64,000 nt of DNA from Ferrovibrio terrae_A. Lineage in GTDB: Bacteria > Pseudomonadota > Alphaproteobacteria > Ferrovibrionales > Ferrovibrionaceae. Below, in pieces: positions 1 through 9,299 of the stretch. Below the pieces are notes generated by a model. It was not told the DNA's origin. It worked only from the letters and a program-made list of their open reading frames with translations, and ran no database searches. Location: contig NZ_CALSAN010000001.1 in NCBI RefSeq assembly GCF_943372915.1, forward strand, positions 231,601 to 295,600, read 5' to 3'. Within the stretch, counting starts at the first letter, position 1, and each line of letters starts with the position of its first letter. The translations under genes and the position numbers were made by a program.

Positions 1-466
1 GCAGGTCACGCAGCAGCTCCGCCGCCATGGCATCGACCGTCAGCGCTGCCTCGGGCGCGGCCTGCAGGGTGAGGGCTTCATAGGCCGCGCTCTGTTTGGC
101 GGGGGTTTTCAGCTGCACCTTGTAGCTTTGCAGCATGACCGCCTGGCCGTCGCGGGTGAGCGTGTGCATCTGGCCACTCAGCGTGCCCTCTGCCAGCACC
201 GCGAGATCGTCGACGGCATCCAGCGACGGCGCCGGCTTCAGCGCCAGGCCGGCGACCGGCAACGTCACGATGCGGCGACCATGGCCATCGTCGATGGCGA
301 GACAGAGCCAGCCGGCAGAGGCAAAGCCGCGATCAACGGTGTCGAGCAGAGCAAGCGAGGATTTCAGCAGGCGCCCGCGTTTGCCGGCCAGCAGGGCATG
401 GCGGCGCACAAGCGTCAGCCCGCCCGGGGCCAGGCCGAAACGCAACAGCGCGGGCGGTTCGCTCAT
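1..466 (-). CDS. CYTH-like protein, truncated by window edge
   Basis: The gene is open from ATG at 466 to base 1, so about 155 N-terminal residues are seen and the C-terminus lies outside the window. The start is a plain one: M-S-E-P-P, with no stop in frame. The pattern of a short N-terminal strand, an LxRRHxLL segment, and 'LLDTVDRGFASAGWLCLAI' resembles the 'yfDT.d..L...g..lRiR' core of CYTH (triphosphate tunnel) domains that often precede CHAD domains. The ExExK catalytic motif is not visible, so it would be a degenerate copy if it is one. Function is not assigned. It reads the same way as the kinase gene at 705-2603 but 238 bp separate them. Confidence 0.55.
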   Translation of the reverse strand, partial: MSEPPALLRFGLAPGGLTLVRRHALLAGKRGRLLKSSLALLDTVDRGFASAGWLCLAIDDGHGRRIVTLPVAGLALKPAPSLDAVDDLAVLAEGTLSGQMHTLTRDGQAVMLQSYKVQLKTPAKQSAAYEALTLQAAPEAALTVDAMAAELLRDL

Positions 467-613
467 GGCGGCGGACTCTATCGGAGCCTTTGGAAAAAAG
501 TCAAACAGGACAGGCGTTTACGATTGTTACAGTTCTGCGAAACCAGCATCCGCCGGATGCATTTGGAATCGCCCTAATTCTGCCGCTTTCTCAGACCAGA
601 GTGTCCCCACTTG

Positions 614-636
614 CAGGTCACTATATTCGTGACCTG
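614..636. promoter_or_regulatory. Perfect inverted repeat, operator or terminator candidate
   Basis: CAGGTCAC, 7-nt spacer, GTGACCTG. It lies 148 bp upstream of the minus-strand CYTH-like start and 69 bp past the end of the kinase gene. A second GC hairpin (CCCGGC ATC GCCGGG) lies at 665-679. Neither is followed by a T-run, so an operator for the leftward gene is as likely as a terminator. Confidence 0.4.
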
Positions 637-704
637 TGCAGGGCCGTCCGGTACCCGCCATCCCCCCGGCATCGCCGGGCGGCCCTCCCCCTTCCCAGCA
701 ATAC

Positions 705-2603
705 TCAAATCTCGCCCAGCATCTTCTTCAATGCTTCGGCCAGCGCCGCCTTGCGCACCGGCTTGGGCAGGATTTCCGAGATGCCGAAATAGCGTGTGTG
801 GCGCAACTCGTCCTCGCCCGCCGAACCCGACATGAACAGGATCGGCATGCCGGGCTTCTTGGCCAGCACGCGGTCGGCCAGCTCGATGCCGCCCATGCCG
901 CCAGGCATCTGGATATCGGTGAGCAGCAGGTCGATCGGCAGACCGCGCCGCATTTCCTGCAACGCATCGGCCGCGGTTGCCGCCGGCAGCACGGCAAAGC
1001 CCAGGCTGCCGAGCAGCGCCGTCATGGTGGCACGCACATCGGCATTGTCATCGACGCAGAGGATCAGGCGGCGGCCGGGTTCGTTTTCGGGCCGGCGCGC
1101 CGACAGGCGGTCGCCTTCGAGCGCCGGGAAATACAGGCGGAATTCGGTGCCGGCGCCGGGCATGCTGTCGAGTTCGATAAAGCCGCCGGACTGCACGACG
1201 AAACCATAGACCATGCTCAGCCCCAGGCCGCTGCCCTTGCCCACCTCCTTGGTGGTGTAGAAGGGTTCGAAGACGCGGGCGGCAATATCGGGCGACATGC
1301 CGCAGCCGGTGTCGCGCAAACCGATCATCACATAGGTGCCGACGGGGGCAACGCGCGTAGGCATCACGCGCGGTTCCGACAGATGTGTAATGGCGGTGCG
1401 GATGGTGAGCTGTCCGGCGCCGTTCATGGCATCGCGGGCATTCAGCGCGATGTTGAGCAGGGCATTTTCCAGCTGGTTGGGATCTGCCTCCACCATATAG
1501 ACATCGAGTTCCAGCGCCGGCTGTACCGAGATGCTGTCGCCCAGCGTGCGGCGCAGCACATCCAGCATGCCGAGAAGCAGCTCGTTGATGTCCAGCCGTG
1601 ATGGCTTCAGCTTCTGCTGCCGGCCGAAGGCGAGCAGGCGGCGGGTGAGATCGGCGCCACGCGTGGCATTGCGCAGCGCCTGTTCGATCAGCCGGTGGTT
1701 TTCCTTGTCCGTGGTGCGGTCGGTCAGCAATTCCAGATTGCCGACGATCACGGCCAGCAGGTTGTTGAAATCATGGGCGATGCCGCCGGTCAGCTGGCCA
1801 AGCGCTTCCATCTTCTGCGCCTGGCGCAGCTGGTCGCGCAGCTCCTCGGCCTGGCGCCGTTCGCTCATGTCGCGCGTGATATTGACGAAGCCGGTCAGTT
1901 CGCCGCTGGTATCGCGCAGGGCGCTGATCACCACGCTGGCCCAGAATTTGCTGCCATCCTTGCGCACGCGCCATTCCTCGTTGGCATAGCGGCCCTTCTC
2001 GGCGGCGATCAGCAGCGCATTGAGCGGCACCTGCCCGACCCGCTCGGCATCGACGTAATACATGTCGCGGGTCTTGCCGATGGCTTCCTCGGGCGTGTAC
2101 CCGGTCAGGTTCTGCGCCCCGGTATTCCATGACAGCACGACACCATCGGCATCCATCAGGAAAATCGCATAGTCGGTGATCGCATCGACCAGCAGACGGA
2201 AGCGCGCCTCGCTTTCGCGGCGCGCCTGTTCGCTGCGCTTGTAATTGCTCAAGTCATGGATGACGCCGACAAACATGCGCGCGCCAGTCCCGGTCTGCGA
2301 CTCACCCACCGCCAGTTCAAACGGAAACACCGTGCCGTCCTTGCGGCGCCCCCGCACTTCGCGGCCGATGCCGATGATCTTCTTCTCGCCGGTGCTGAGA
2401 TAGTTGTGCAGATAGCCGTCATGCGCCGAATGATCCGGCTCGGGCATCAGCATCGACACGTTGCGGCCCAGCACCTCTTCGGGTGCGTAGCCGAACAGGC
2501 GCTCGCAGGCGGCATTGAACAGGGCGATGCGGCCATCGGCCGCGATCACGATCAGGCCATCGATGGCTGTATCGACAACCGCCTTCAGCAGATCATCGTT
2601 CAT
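705..2603 (-). CDS. FixL-like hybrid sensor histidine kinase (haem-PAS, PAS, HisKA, HATPase, REC)
   Basis: Cytoplasmic, with no membrane segment. Domains in order: PAS 1 (about 5-118), PAS 2 (about 130-247), HisKA with phospho-acceptor H277 (GGIAHDFNN), HATPase with N-box N385/N388, G1 DTGCG at 431-435 and G2 GKGSGLGL at 455-462, then a receiver domain (DD 518-519, D563, S592, K614). PAS 1 carries 'HDGYL' with H61 and 'IGIGR' with R81. In Bradyrhizobium FixL the haem ligand H200 and the oxygen-responsive R220 are likewise 20 residues apart, so PAS 1 is probably an oxygen- or gas-sensing haem domain. The attached receiver makes it a hybrid, unlike classical FixL. A single-domain response regulator is divergent at 2754. 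Start ATG 2603 gives a complete PAS 1. Confidence 0.93.
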   Translation of the reverse strand: MNDDLLKAVVDTAIDGLIVIAADGRIALFNAACERLFGYAPEEVLGRNVSMLMPEPDHSAHDGYLHNYLSTGEKKIIGIGREVRGRRKDGTVFPFELAVGESQTGTGARMFVGVIHDLSNYKRSEQARRESEARFRLLVDAITDYAIFLMDADGVVLSWNTGAQNLTGYTPEEAIGKTRDMYYVDAERVGQVPLNALLIAAEKGRYANEEWRVRKDGSKFWASVVISALRDTSGELTGFVNITRDMSERRQAEELRDQLRQAQKMEALGQLTGGIAHDFNNLLAVIVGNLELLTDRTTDKENHRLIEQALRNATRGADLTRRLLAFGRQQKLKPSRLDINELLLGMLDVLRRTLGDSISVQPALELDVYMVEADPNQLENALLNIALNARDAMNGAGQLTIRTAITHLSEPRVMPTRVAPVGTYVMIGLRDTGCGMSPDIAARVFEPFYTTKEVGKGSGLGLSMVYGFVVQSGGFIELDSMPGAGTEFRLYFPALEGDRLSARRPENEPGRRLILCVDDNADVRATMTALLGSLGFAVLPAATAADALQEMRRGLPIDLLLTDIQMPGGMGGIELADRVLAKKPGMPILFMSGSAGEDELRHTRYFGISEILPKPVRKAALAEALKKMLGEI

Positions 2604-2753
2604 GCTGTGTTACCCGATTGGCAGAAAACCGGCGAAAAAGCACAATCTCAAATATATAGCGATTCCCGCATATTCTCGGGTAAAATGGTGGTGTCGTCTC
2701 GCTTATATCGTGGAAAATGCCGTTTTTGGCGCCACCATGGCCGGAGCACGCGC
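2604..2753. promoter_or_regulatory. Divergent promoter region, kinase / response regulator
   Basis: 150 bp between divergently read genes, much AT-richer than its flanks (for example AAATATATAG near 2650). An imperfect inverted repeat CCCG-N8-CGGG lies near 2668-2683. No FNR/FixK box (TTGAT-N4-ATCAA) was recognised. Confidence 0.4.
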
Positions 2754-3140
2754 ATGGCTCATATCCTGGTAATCGACGATAACGCGGAATTCCGGGAAAT
2801 TTTGCGCTCGCATCTGGAGGCCAACGGCCATCAGGTGGCGCTGGCCGGGAATGGCGACCAGGGCCTGGCTGTGCTGGACCGGGGTGGCATCGATATCGTG
2901 CTGACCGATATCCTGATGCCCCAGCGCGATGGCATTGAGGTTTTGCGGGCGGCCAAGCAGCACTGGCCCGGCCTGCCGGTGATCGCGATTTCCGGTGGTG
3001 GCTGGATCGACGCCGGCGATCTGCTGGGCATGGCCGAGCGGCTGGGTGCCGATCTGGTGCTGCAGAAGCCGGTGCGGCGCGATGACCTGATTTCTGCCGT
3101 TGATGCCGCCCTGCGCGAAAACCTGCGCAAGTCCGGCTGA
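2754..3140 (+). CDS. Single-domain response regulator (CheY-like receiver)
   Basis: 128 residues, a lone receiver domain with no output domain. Acidic pocket D8-D9, phospho-acceptor D52 (LTDILMP), S80 and K105 are all in place. The start at 2754 (MAHILVIDDN) is chosen because the receiver fold begins there; the frame is open further upstream but that part lies in the divergent promoter. It faces the hybrid kinase and is its likely phosphorelay partner. FixJ-type systems have a DNA-binding output domain, so this one must act through protein contact or pass the phosphate on. Confidence 0.93.
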   Translation: MAHILVIDDNAEFREILRSHLEANGHQVALAGNGDQGLAVLDRGGIDIVLTDILMPQRDGIEVLRAAKQHWPGLPVIAISGGGWIDAGDLLGMAERLGADLVLQKPVRRDDLISAVDAALRENLRKSG

Positions 3141-3143
3141 CGC

Positions 3144-3548
3144 CTACAGGTAGCGCTGCAGTACCACGGCCAGCAGCCACAGCGCCGTGACACCCAGCAC
3201 GCTGAGAGTCAGCAGGATGCCGATCATGCGGCCGAAGGTGAGCCGTGGGCTGCTGAGATACCCCCAGGCATGCAGCACACGACCGACGAACAGGCCGGCG
3301 CCCAGCAGATGCAGCGCCCAGGCCGGCTGCCGCGACATCTCCAGCATGAACAGCAGCAGCAGGGTCAGCGGCACATATTCGATGAAATTGGCCTGCACGC
3401 GCATCGCCCGCGCCAGATCGTCATGGCCGCCATCGCCGGTATTGACCCCATAGCGCTGGCGCAGGCGGATCACCACCAGTCCCAGGATGAGCAGCAACAG
3501 GCCGCAAAGCGCGGCATAAAGCGGTGTGATGGCAAAGGGCGGCAGCAT
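3144..3548 (-). CDS. MAPEG family membrane protein
   Basis: 134 residues with four predicted membrane helices: about 6-27, 55-72, 78-92 and 108-130. The motif 'RVQANFIEYVPL' and the later 'RVLHAWGY' are typical of the MAPEG superfamily (membrane-associated proteins in eicosanoid and glutathione metabolism), whose bacterial members are mostly uncharacterised. The start lies 17 bp after the methylmalonyl-CoA mutase stop on the same strand, so the two are probably co-transcribed. The gene is convergent with the response regulator, only 3 bp apart. Confidence 0.9.
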   Translation of the reverse strand: MLPPFAITPLYAALCGLLLLILGLVVIRLRQRYGVNTGDGGHDDLARAMRVQANFIEYVPLTLLLLFMLEMSRQPAWALHLLGAGLFVGRVLHAWGYLSSPRLTFGRMIGILLTLSVLGVTALWLLAVVLQRYL

Positions 3549-3565
3549 GTGAAACTTTCTGCGGT

Positions 3566-5719
<2,154 letters not shown>

Positions 5720-5887
5720 CTCTTACGTCCACCCGTTTACGCTTGTTGCCGCAAACTCATGCTGCGGTGCAAAAGCCAGTATGCCGGGCTTTGAGGGACT
5801 GTCAAATTCAGGCCGGCCTATAGATCAATCATACCCCTGCCAGCCGGAGCGGAAGGGGCAAAATCGCTGAACCGGGCCTCCGAACGG

Positions 5888-5980
5888 CGTATCTGAGCCT
5901 TCATCCCGCTTATCCGGGGCTTATTCCGGCTTATTCGACCCTTATTTCCTCTTATGCGATGCTAATTCCGTCTTATTCCG
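5888..5980. repeat. Helically phased direct repeats (CTTATTCCG-like, 10/11-bp spacing)
   Basis: CTTAT or a one-base variant starts at 5909, 5920, 5930, 5941, 5951, 5962 (CTAAT) and 5972, so spacings are 11, 10, 11, 10, 11, 10. Two weaker units keep the phase at 5888 (CGTAT) and 5899 (CTTCAT). The best units continue as CTTATTCCG. The average of 10.5 bp puts every copy on the same face of the helix, equal to a 21-bp period with two half-units. Stops in the frames examined argue against coding. A cooperative regulator array or a curved or flexible segment controlling scpA or the small leftward gene at 6133 are the natural readings. Confidence 0.85.
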
Positions 5981-5995
5981 CTTCGCAGGGTCGTT

Positions 5996-6013
5996 AAGTG
6001 ATTGAAATCGCTT
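5996..6013. promoter_or_regulatory. Palindrome AAGTGATT-GA-AATCGCTT
   Basis: 8-bp arms with one mismatch around a 2-bp centre, 16 bp after the phased array. A perfect second palindrome, TGCGAC-A-GTCGCA, is at 6029-6041. Both look like dimeric-repressor operators; the protein is unknown. Confidence 0.5.
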
Positions 6014-6132
6014 GAACAGACTGAAAGCTGCGACAGTCGCAACTGGCACTGGAACATTATAGCAACATGCGCACAGGAAATCCACAAGTTCTAGACTGGC
6101 TCATCGCGTGGGCGGGGCATGAGACTGCATGC

Positions 6133-6309
6133 TCAGAGTGAGACGCGCACTATTCCGATTGCTACGATCACGCCAGCAAGAATGAATGCCCCCCGCCTGA
6201 TCTGATCCGGCCGCTGTTGGGGCCCGAATTTCTTGACCACCATCGGATATAACCAAAGTACAAGCGCGGCGCCGAGCAGGCTGCTAAGGACCACACTTAC
6301 ATTGTTCAT
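6133..6309 (-). CDS. Small two-helix membrane protein, unknown
   Basis: 58 residues beginning MNNVSVVLSS. Start 6309 is chosen because GAGG lies 6 bp upstream; an in-frame start at 6375 would add 22 polar residues without a good ribosome site. Two hydrophobic segments, about residues 4-22 and 40-56, flank a basic loop (VVKKFGPQQRPDQIRR), consistent with a hairpin membrane protein with its loop inside the cell. No family was recognised. It is read towards scpA and separated from it by the phased-repeat region. Confidence 0.6.
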   Translation of the reverse strand: MNNVSVVLSSLLGAALVLWLYPMVVKKFGPQQRPDQIRRGAFILAGVIVAIGIVRVSL

Positions 6310-6601
6310 GCCGACCTCGTCTCTCATCATTTCAATCTGCATTTCGTCGCCGCCACATACCATCGGAAATGCCAATCTGACGGGGCTCAGCTCAAGACTC
6401 TCCGACGACGCGCCGCGTCAATATATCGCTGTGCACCACTGATCCCAACAGCAACTCCATCCCCGGATCGCCCTTACGCATCGCGCATCCTTCCGGCAGG
6501 CGCGCATACGGTATCATGCGTGCCGTTGCAGACGTGCTTGTGGCGGCGCCGCTGGAATGCTGTGATGCATGACCGCGCGCAGGCGCATCACGGGGAATGG
6601 C
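6310..6601. other. Gene-free region holding a gene remnant
   Basis: 292 bp. Contains the glutathione-transferase 3'-end remnant at 6440-6523 and the leader of the gene at 6602. No promoter could be assigned with confidence. Confidence 0.5.
6440..6523 (-). pseudogene. Remnant of a glutathione S-transferase C-terminus
   Basis: Read leftwards, this codes ...CAMRKGDPGMELLLGS, matching the last residues (RAMQKGDPGMELLLA) of the intact GST at 8532-9170. DNA 6445-6486 matches 8537-8578 at 38 of 42 positions, same orientation, exactly 2092 bp apart. One difference is a synonymous Leu codon. No upstream GST sequence was seen, so only about 25 codons survive. Confidence 0.7.
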
Positions 6602-7675
6602 ATGATGGATCAGTATACGCAGGCCGCGCTGAACGGCTCGCTGGTATCGCCAAACTGGAATAACAGCGCCGGCGGCATCCGCCTCTCGCTCGACAACAAG
6701 CTTCCGGTGCCGCTGTATCTCTATGGTGTGACCACGACGGGCACGCAGAGCGTGAACCTGAGCCTCGATGGCAGCGGCGAGCCGCTGCTGTTTCCGGCCG
6801 GGGAGTCGACGCCGTTCATCATGTATAACAATTCCTTCTTCATCGTGCGCACCGCGTTTTCCGGTGCTTTCGTTACCCTGCTGTACAATCAGAAGGGCTG
6901 GTCGACCGCGACAGTGACCATCGATGCCAGCCTGCTGCTGCCGCCGAACCAGATCGGCCTGTATCCCGAGCCCAATCCCGTCATGCCGATCCCGCCGGAT
7001 TCGCCGCGCGTTCTGGTCGGCGTCGGCACCACCCCGACGACACCGCCGAATGTGATCGTGCGTGAGCAGTTCTGGCAGCGCGCCGGCGATTCCTACCTGC
7101 TGGCGCCGGGCACCAAGCGCACCGTCTCCACCACACTGATTTCCGGCATGCAGAATACCTCTTCGGAACAGGATGCGGTTTCGAAAAGCCTGGGCCTGAG
7201 CGGCTCCTTCGGCTGGGGGCCGGTATCTGCCAGCCTGTCGGCTAACCTGAGCTCAAGTTCGACCAGCTTCCAGCAGGTTTCGGTCTCCACCGAATCGACC
7301 CAGTATGAATCGCTGGAACTGAACAACACGACCAAGCACACGCAGATGTTCCTGCGCTGGCAGCTCACCGACGTGATCACCGTATTCCAGACCTATACGC
7401 CGTCGCAGAGCATGACAGAGGCAGCGCCGGTCACCGGTTTCCCGCCGCCGGCCAACGGCCCCGGCGGCATGATGCCGGTGACTAGCATCACGCAGGTGCA
7501 GAGCCCGATCATGATCAGCCGGGATTATAAGCCCGGCAGCCTGCCCGCGCCGCCGCCGCCGCCGCCGCCGCCGACCACCAGCATCAACATGGGCAGCGAG
7601 ACATACACCGCCTCCGGCCTGGGCGCCGCCGCGCTTGCGAAGCGGCCGAAACCGCGCGCACGGCGTCAGGTGTAA
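6602..7675 (+). CDS. Unknown protein, possible beta-pore-forming toxin
   Basis: 357 residues from ATG 6602 (GGGGA 5 bp upstream; ATG 6605 is also possible). No signal peptide. Residues 1-120 look like a beta-rich domain with many aromatic residues and amides. Residues 185-240 are almost pure Ser/Thr/Gly/Leu with alternating polar and apolar positions (SGSFGWGPVSASLSANLSSS), the composition seen in the membrane-inserting hairpins of aerolysin-like toxins. Residues 316-325 are a ten-proline run and the C-terminus is basic (KRPKPRARR). It converges on and overlaps the deamidase-like gene by 10 bp. No family assignment is certain; the pore-forming idea is inference from composition. The pair lies between direct repeats of a GST gene end. 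Confidence 0.75.
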   Translation: MMDQYTQAALNGSLVSPNWNNSAGGIRLSLDNKLPVPLYLYGVTTTGTQSVNLSLDGSGEPLLFPAGESTPFIMYNNSFFIVRTAFSGAFVTLLYNQKGWSTATVTIDASLLLPPNQIGLYPEPNPVMPIPPDSPRVLVGVGTTPTTPPNVIVREQFWQRAGDSYLLAPGTKRTVSTTLISGMQNTSSEQDAVSKSLGLSGSFGWGPVSASLSANLSSSSTSFQQVSVSTESTQYESLELNNTTKHTQMFLRWQLTDVITVFQTYTPSQSMTEAAPVTGFPPPANGPGGMMPVTSITQVQSPIMISRDYKPGSLPAPPPPPPPPTTSINMGSETYTASGLGAAALAKRPKPRARRQV

Positions 7676-8349
7676 AGCGGCACCATATCCACACCGCTGA
7701 CATTGCTGCTGCCCGTGGGGTAACGCTGCGCGAACAGCGTCCACCTGCCGTCGCGCCGCAGGAAAATGATGTTGGCCCGCTGGTCGCCGGTATCCTTGCC
7801 GCCATAGACCCGGGTCGGACGCGCGAGATCCCCGGCAAAGCAGGCATTGCGCAATTCAAGAATGTTCTGCAGCTTGACGCTGTCCTTGCGGCCGATGGGC
7901 GGTGTGTTGGCCAGGCCATCGGGCTGAATATGGATCACCTTCGCATCGGTGAGGCCGTTGCCTGATGGCCGATAGCAGATCGAACAGCCCGATAGCTGCG
8001 CCGAGATGGCAATGGTGGGACCGCCGCCGCTGGGCAATGTCAGGCCGACCAGGGCATGCAGCGTATCCTTCACCGCGGTGTAGCGCGTGGTGGGGAGCAC
8101 ATAACCGGCGACCGGCCCGTATCGGAATGCGGCAGGCGCATTCAGGATCAGCGGATTCCCCACCTCGCCGATCGTCGGATAGGACTGGTGCAGACCGGCG
8201 CCTTCGACGACGACGATATCGGACTGCCCCATCACCGGGTTCAGGCCCATGCTGGCGACGAAAAAATTCGAACCGAGGAAGGCCTTCACTCCTGCCATGT
8301 TGCGCAGGTCGTCCTGCACCTGCATGAAGAGATCGAGCCCCTGCGGCAT
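7666..8349 (-). CDS. Putative CNF1/BLF1-like glutamine deamidase (Cys-His toxin fold)
   Basis: 227 residues from ATG 8349, which has GGGAGG 7 bp upstream. The key segment is AQLSGC at 117-122 followed by KVIHI with H140. Cytotoxic necrotising factor 1 and Burkholderia lethal factor 1 use the same LSGC cysteine and a histidine 12-18 residues later (C866/H881 and C94/H106) to deamidate a host glutamine (Rho GTPases; eIF4A). The BLF1 motif ends in a very similar W-H-I. Length is close to BLF1 (211). No secretion signal is visible. The remaining sequence is not obviously alike, so the fold must be confirmed. It overlaps the Ser/Thr-rich gene at 6602 tail to tail. Confidence 0.7.
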   Translation of the reverse strand: MPQGLDLFMQVQDDLRNMAGVKAFLGSNFFVASMGLNPVMGQSDIVVVEGAGLHQSYPTIGEVGNPLILNAPAAFRYGPVAGYVLPTTRYTAVKDTLHALVGLTLPSGGGPTIAISAQLSGCSICYRPSGNGLTDAKVIHIQPDGLANTPPIGRKDSVKLQNILELRNACFAGDLARPTRVYGGKDTGDQRANIIFLRRDGRWTLFAQRYPTGSSNVSGVDMVPLYT

Positions 8350-8531
8350 CGCCAAGCCTCCCGTGCTGCCGGCAGGCTGCGCCGGCCCGCGCATCGTTGC
8401 GTAAAAGCGTCGCAGGCGCGAGCGAAAATGCACGGGCGGCGCGGCGCGCATACGGCGGTATCGTCAGCTCTGCGGCGATGTCGCGGTGCCAGCGTCCAGG
8501 GCGACAGTGCGGTAGAGCCTTGCATGGCTTC

Positions 8532-9170
8532 CTATGCCAACAGCAGCTCCATCCCCGGATCGCCCTTCTGCATGGCGCGCTGGTAGGCCGGGCGCGCGGC
8601 CACGCGCTGCAGATAGCTGAGGATATTCGGATAGGGCGTGAGATCGTAGGGCGCATAGTGGCGCATGGTGGTGAGGGTGAACACCGGCATGATATCGGCG
8701 GCGGTGAAGTCCGCGCCCGCCAGCCAGGTGTTGTCTTTCAGCCGCGCATCCAGCATCGCCAGCATCATGCCGAAGCGCTTCACGCCGATCGAGGCGGCCG
8801 GGTGATCCGGTGCCGCGCCCAGCCGCTGGGTGACCAGCACGCGCATGATCGCCGGCTGGAAACTGCCGTTGGCGAAATGGAACCAGTAGAGATAATCGGC
8901 AAAGGCCGGATCATCGGCACCGGGCTTCAAGACGCCCTTGCCGTATTTCGCCAGGATATAGTCGACCACCGCGCCGGATTCGGCCAGCACCACGCCGCCA
9001 TCGTCGATCACCGGCGCCAGCCCCATGGGATGCAGCGCGTTGTACTCGGGCGGCGCCTGCTTGGTGGGCAGGCGCTGGTAGAGCTTCAGGTCATAGGCAA
9101 TGCCCAGTTCCTCGCAGAGCCAGACGATGCGTTCCGATTGCGAGACGCCGAGATGATGGACGGTGAGCAT
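8532..9170 (-). CDS. Glutathione S-transferase family protein
   Basis: 212 residues. Thioredoxin-like N-terminal domain (1-80) with 'SQSERIVW', where the serine is the likely glutathione-activating residue, cis-Pro motif 'MGLAPVI' and 'ESGAVVDYI'. All-helical C-terminal domain (88-205) with 'NTWLAGADFTAADIM', the usual N-capping box. It conjugates glutathione to an electrophile in the cytoplasm; substrate unknown. Start 9170 is preferred over upstream in-frame ATGs because GGAG lies 8 bp before it and the fold begins there. Its 3' end is duplicated at 6445-6486. Confidence 0.92.
   Translation of the reverse strand: MLTVHHLGVSQSERIVWLCEELGIAYDLKLYQRLPTKQAPPEYNALHPMGLAPVIDDGGVVLAESGAVVDYILAKYGKGVLKPGADDPAFADYLYWFHFANGSFQPAIMRVLVTQRLGAAPDHPAASIGVKRFGMMLAMLDARLKDNTWLAGADFTAADIMPVFTLTTMRHYAPYDLTPYPNILSYLQRVAARPAYQRAMQKGDPGMELLLA
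8537..8578. repeat. Right direct repeat flanking the toxin-like cassette
   Basis: 38/42 identical to 6445-6486, same orientation. It is the end of the intact GST gene. The two copies enclose 2.05 kb with the two toxin-like genes. Confidence 0.8.
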
Positions 9171-9299
9171 GCACACTCCGAAGCCGGATACGGGAGGCGC
9201 CAGTCTAGTCCATGCCGCATTGGTACCGCCATCGGCCATAGGCTGCCGCGCGAAAGCATGGCAGCATGATGGGCGCAACACAGCGCTGACCGGGACGCC

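Larger units (their letters stand above)
5720..6132. other. 413-bp gene-free region upstream of scpA
   Basis: No credible gene on either strand. It holds the phased repeats at 5888-5980 and two palindromes (5996-6013, 6029-6041). Close to scpA, 5740-5775 read leftwards has two TTTGC motifs (TTTTGCACC and TTTGCGGCAA). These loosely recall TTTGCAAA-type sites reported for propionyl-CoA regulators of alphaproteobacteria; the match is weak. Confidence 0.7.

Noticed and set aside
5888..5980. Phased repeats read as a seven-codon coding repeat
   Set aside because: The 21-bp period would allow it (L-I-R-x-L-F-R in one frame), but stops interrupt the frame before, within and after the tract.
5720..6132. 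Cobalamin riboswitch upstream of the B12-dependent mutase
   Set aside because: No B12 box or fitting stem arrangement seen; cobalamin riboswitches usually control synthesis and transport.
6499..6515. Second short repeat (GCGCGCATACGG) shared with 8446
   Set aside because: Order relative to the GST copies differs and the match is only about 12 bp; probably chance in GC-rich DNA.
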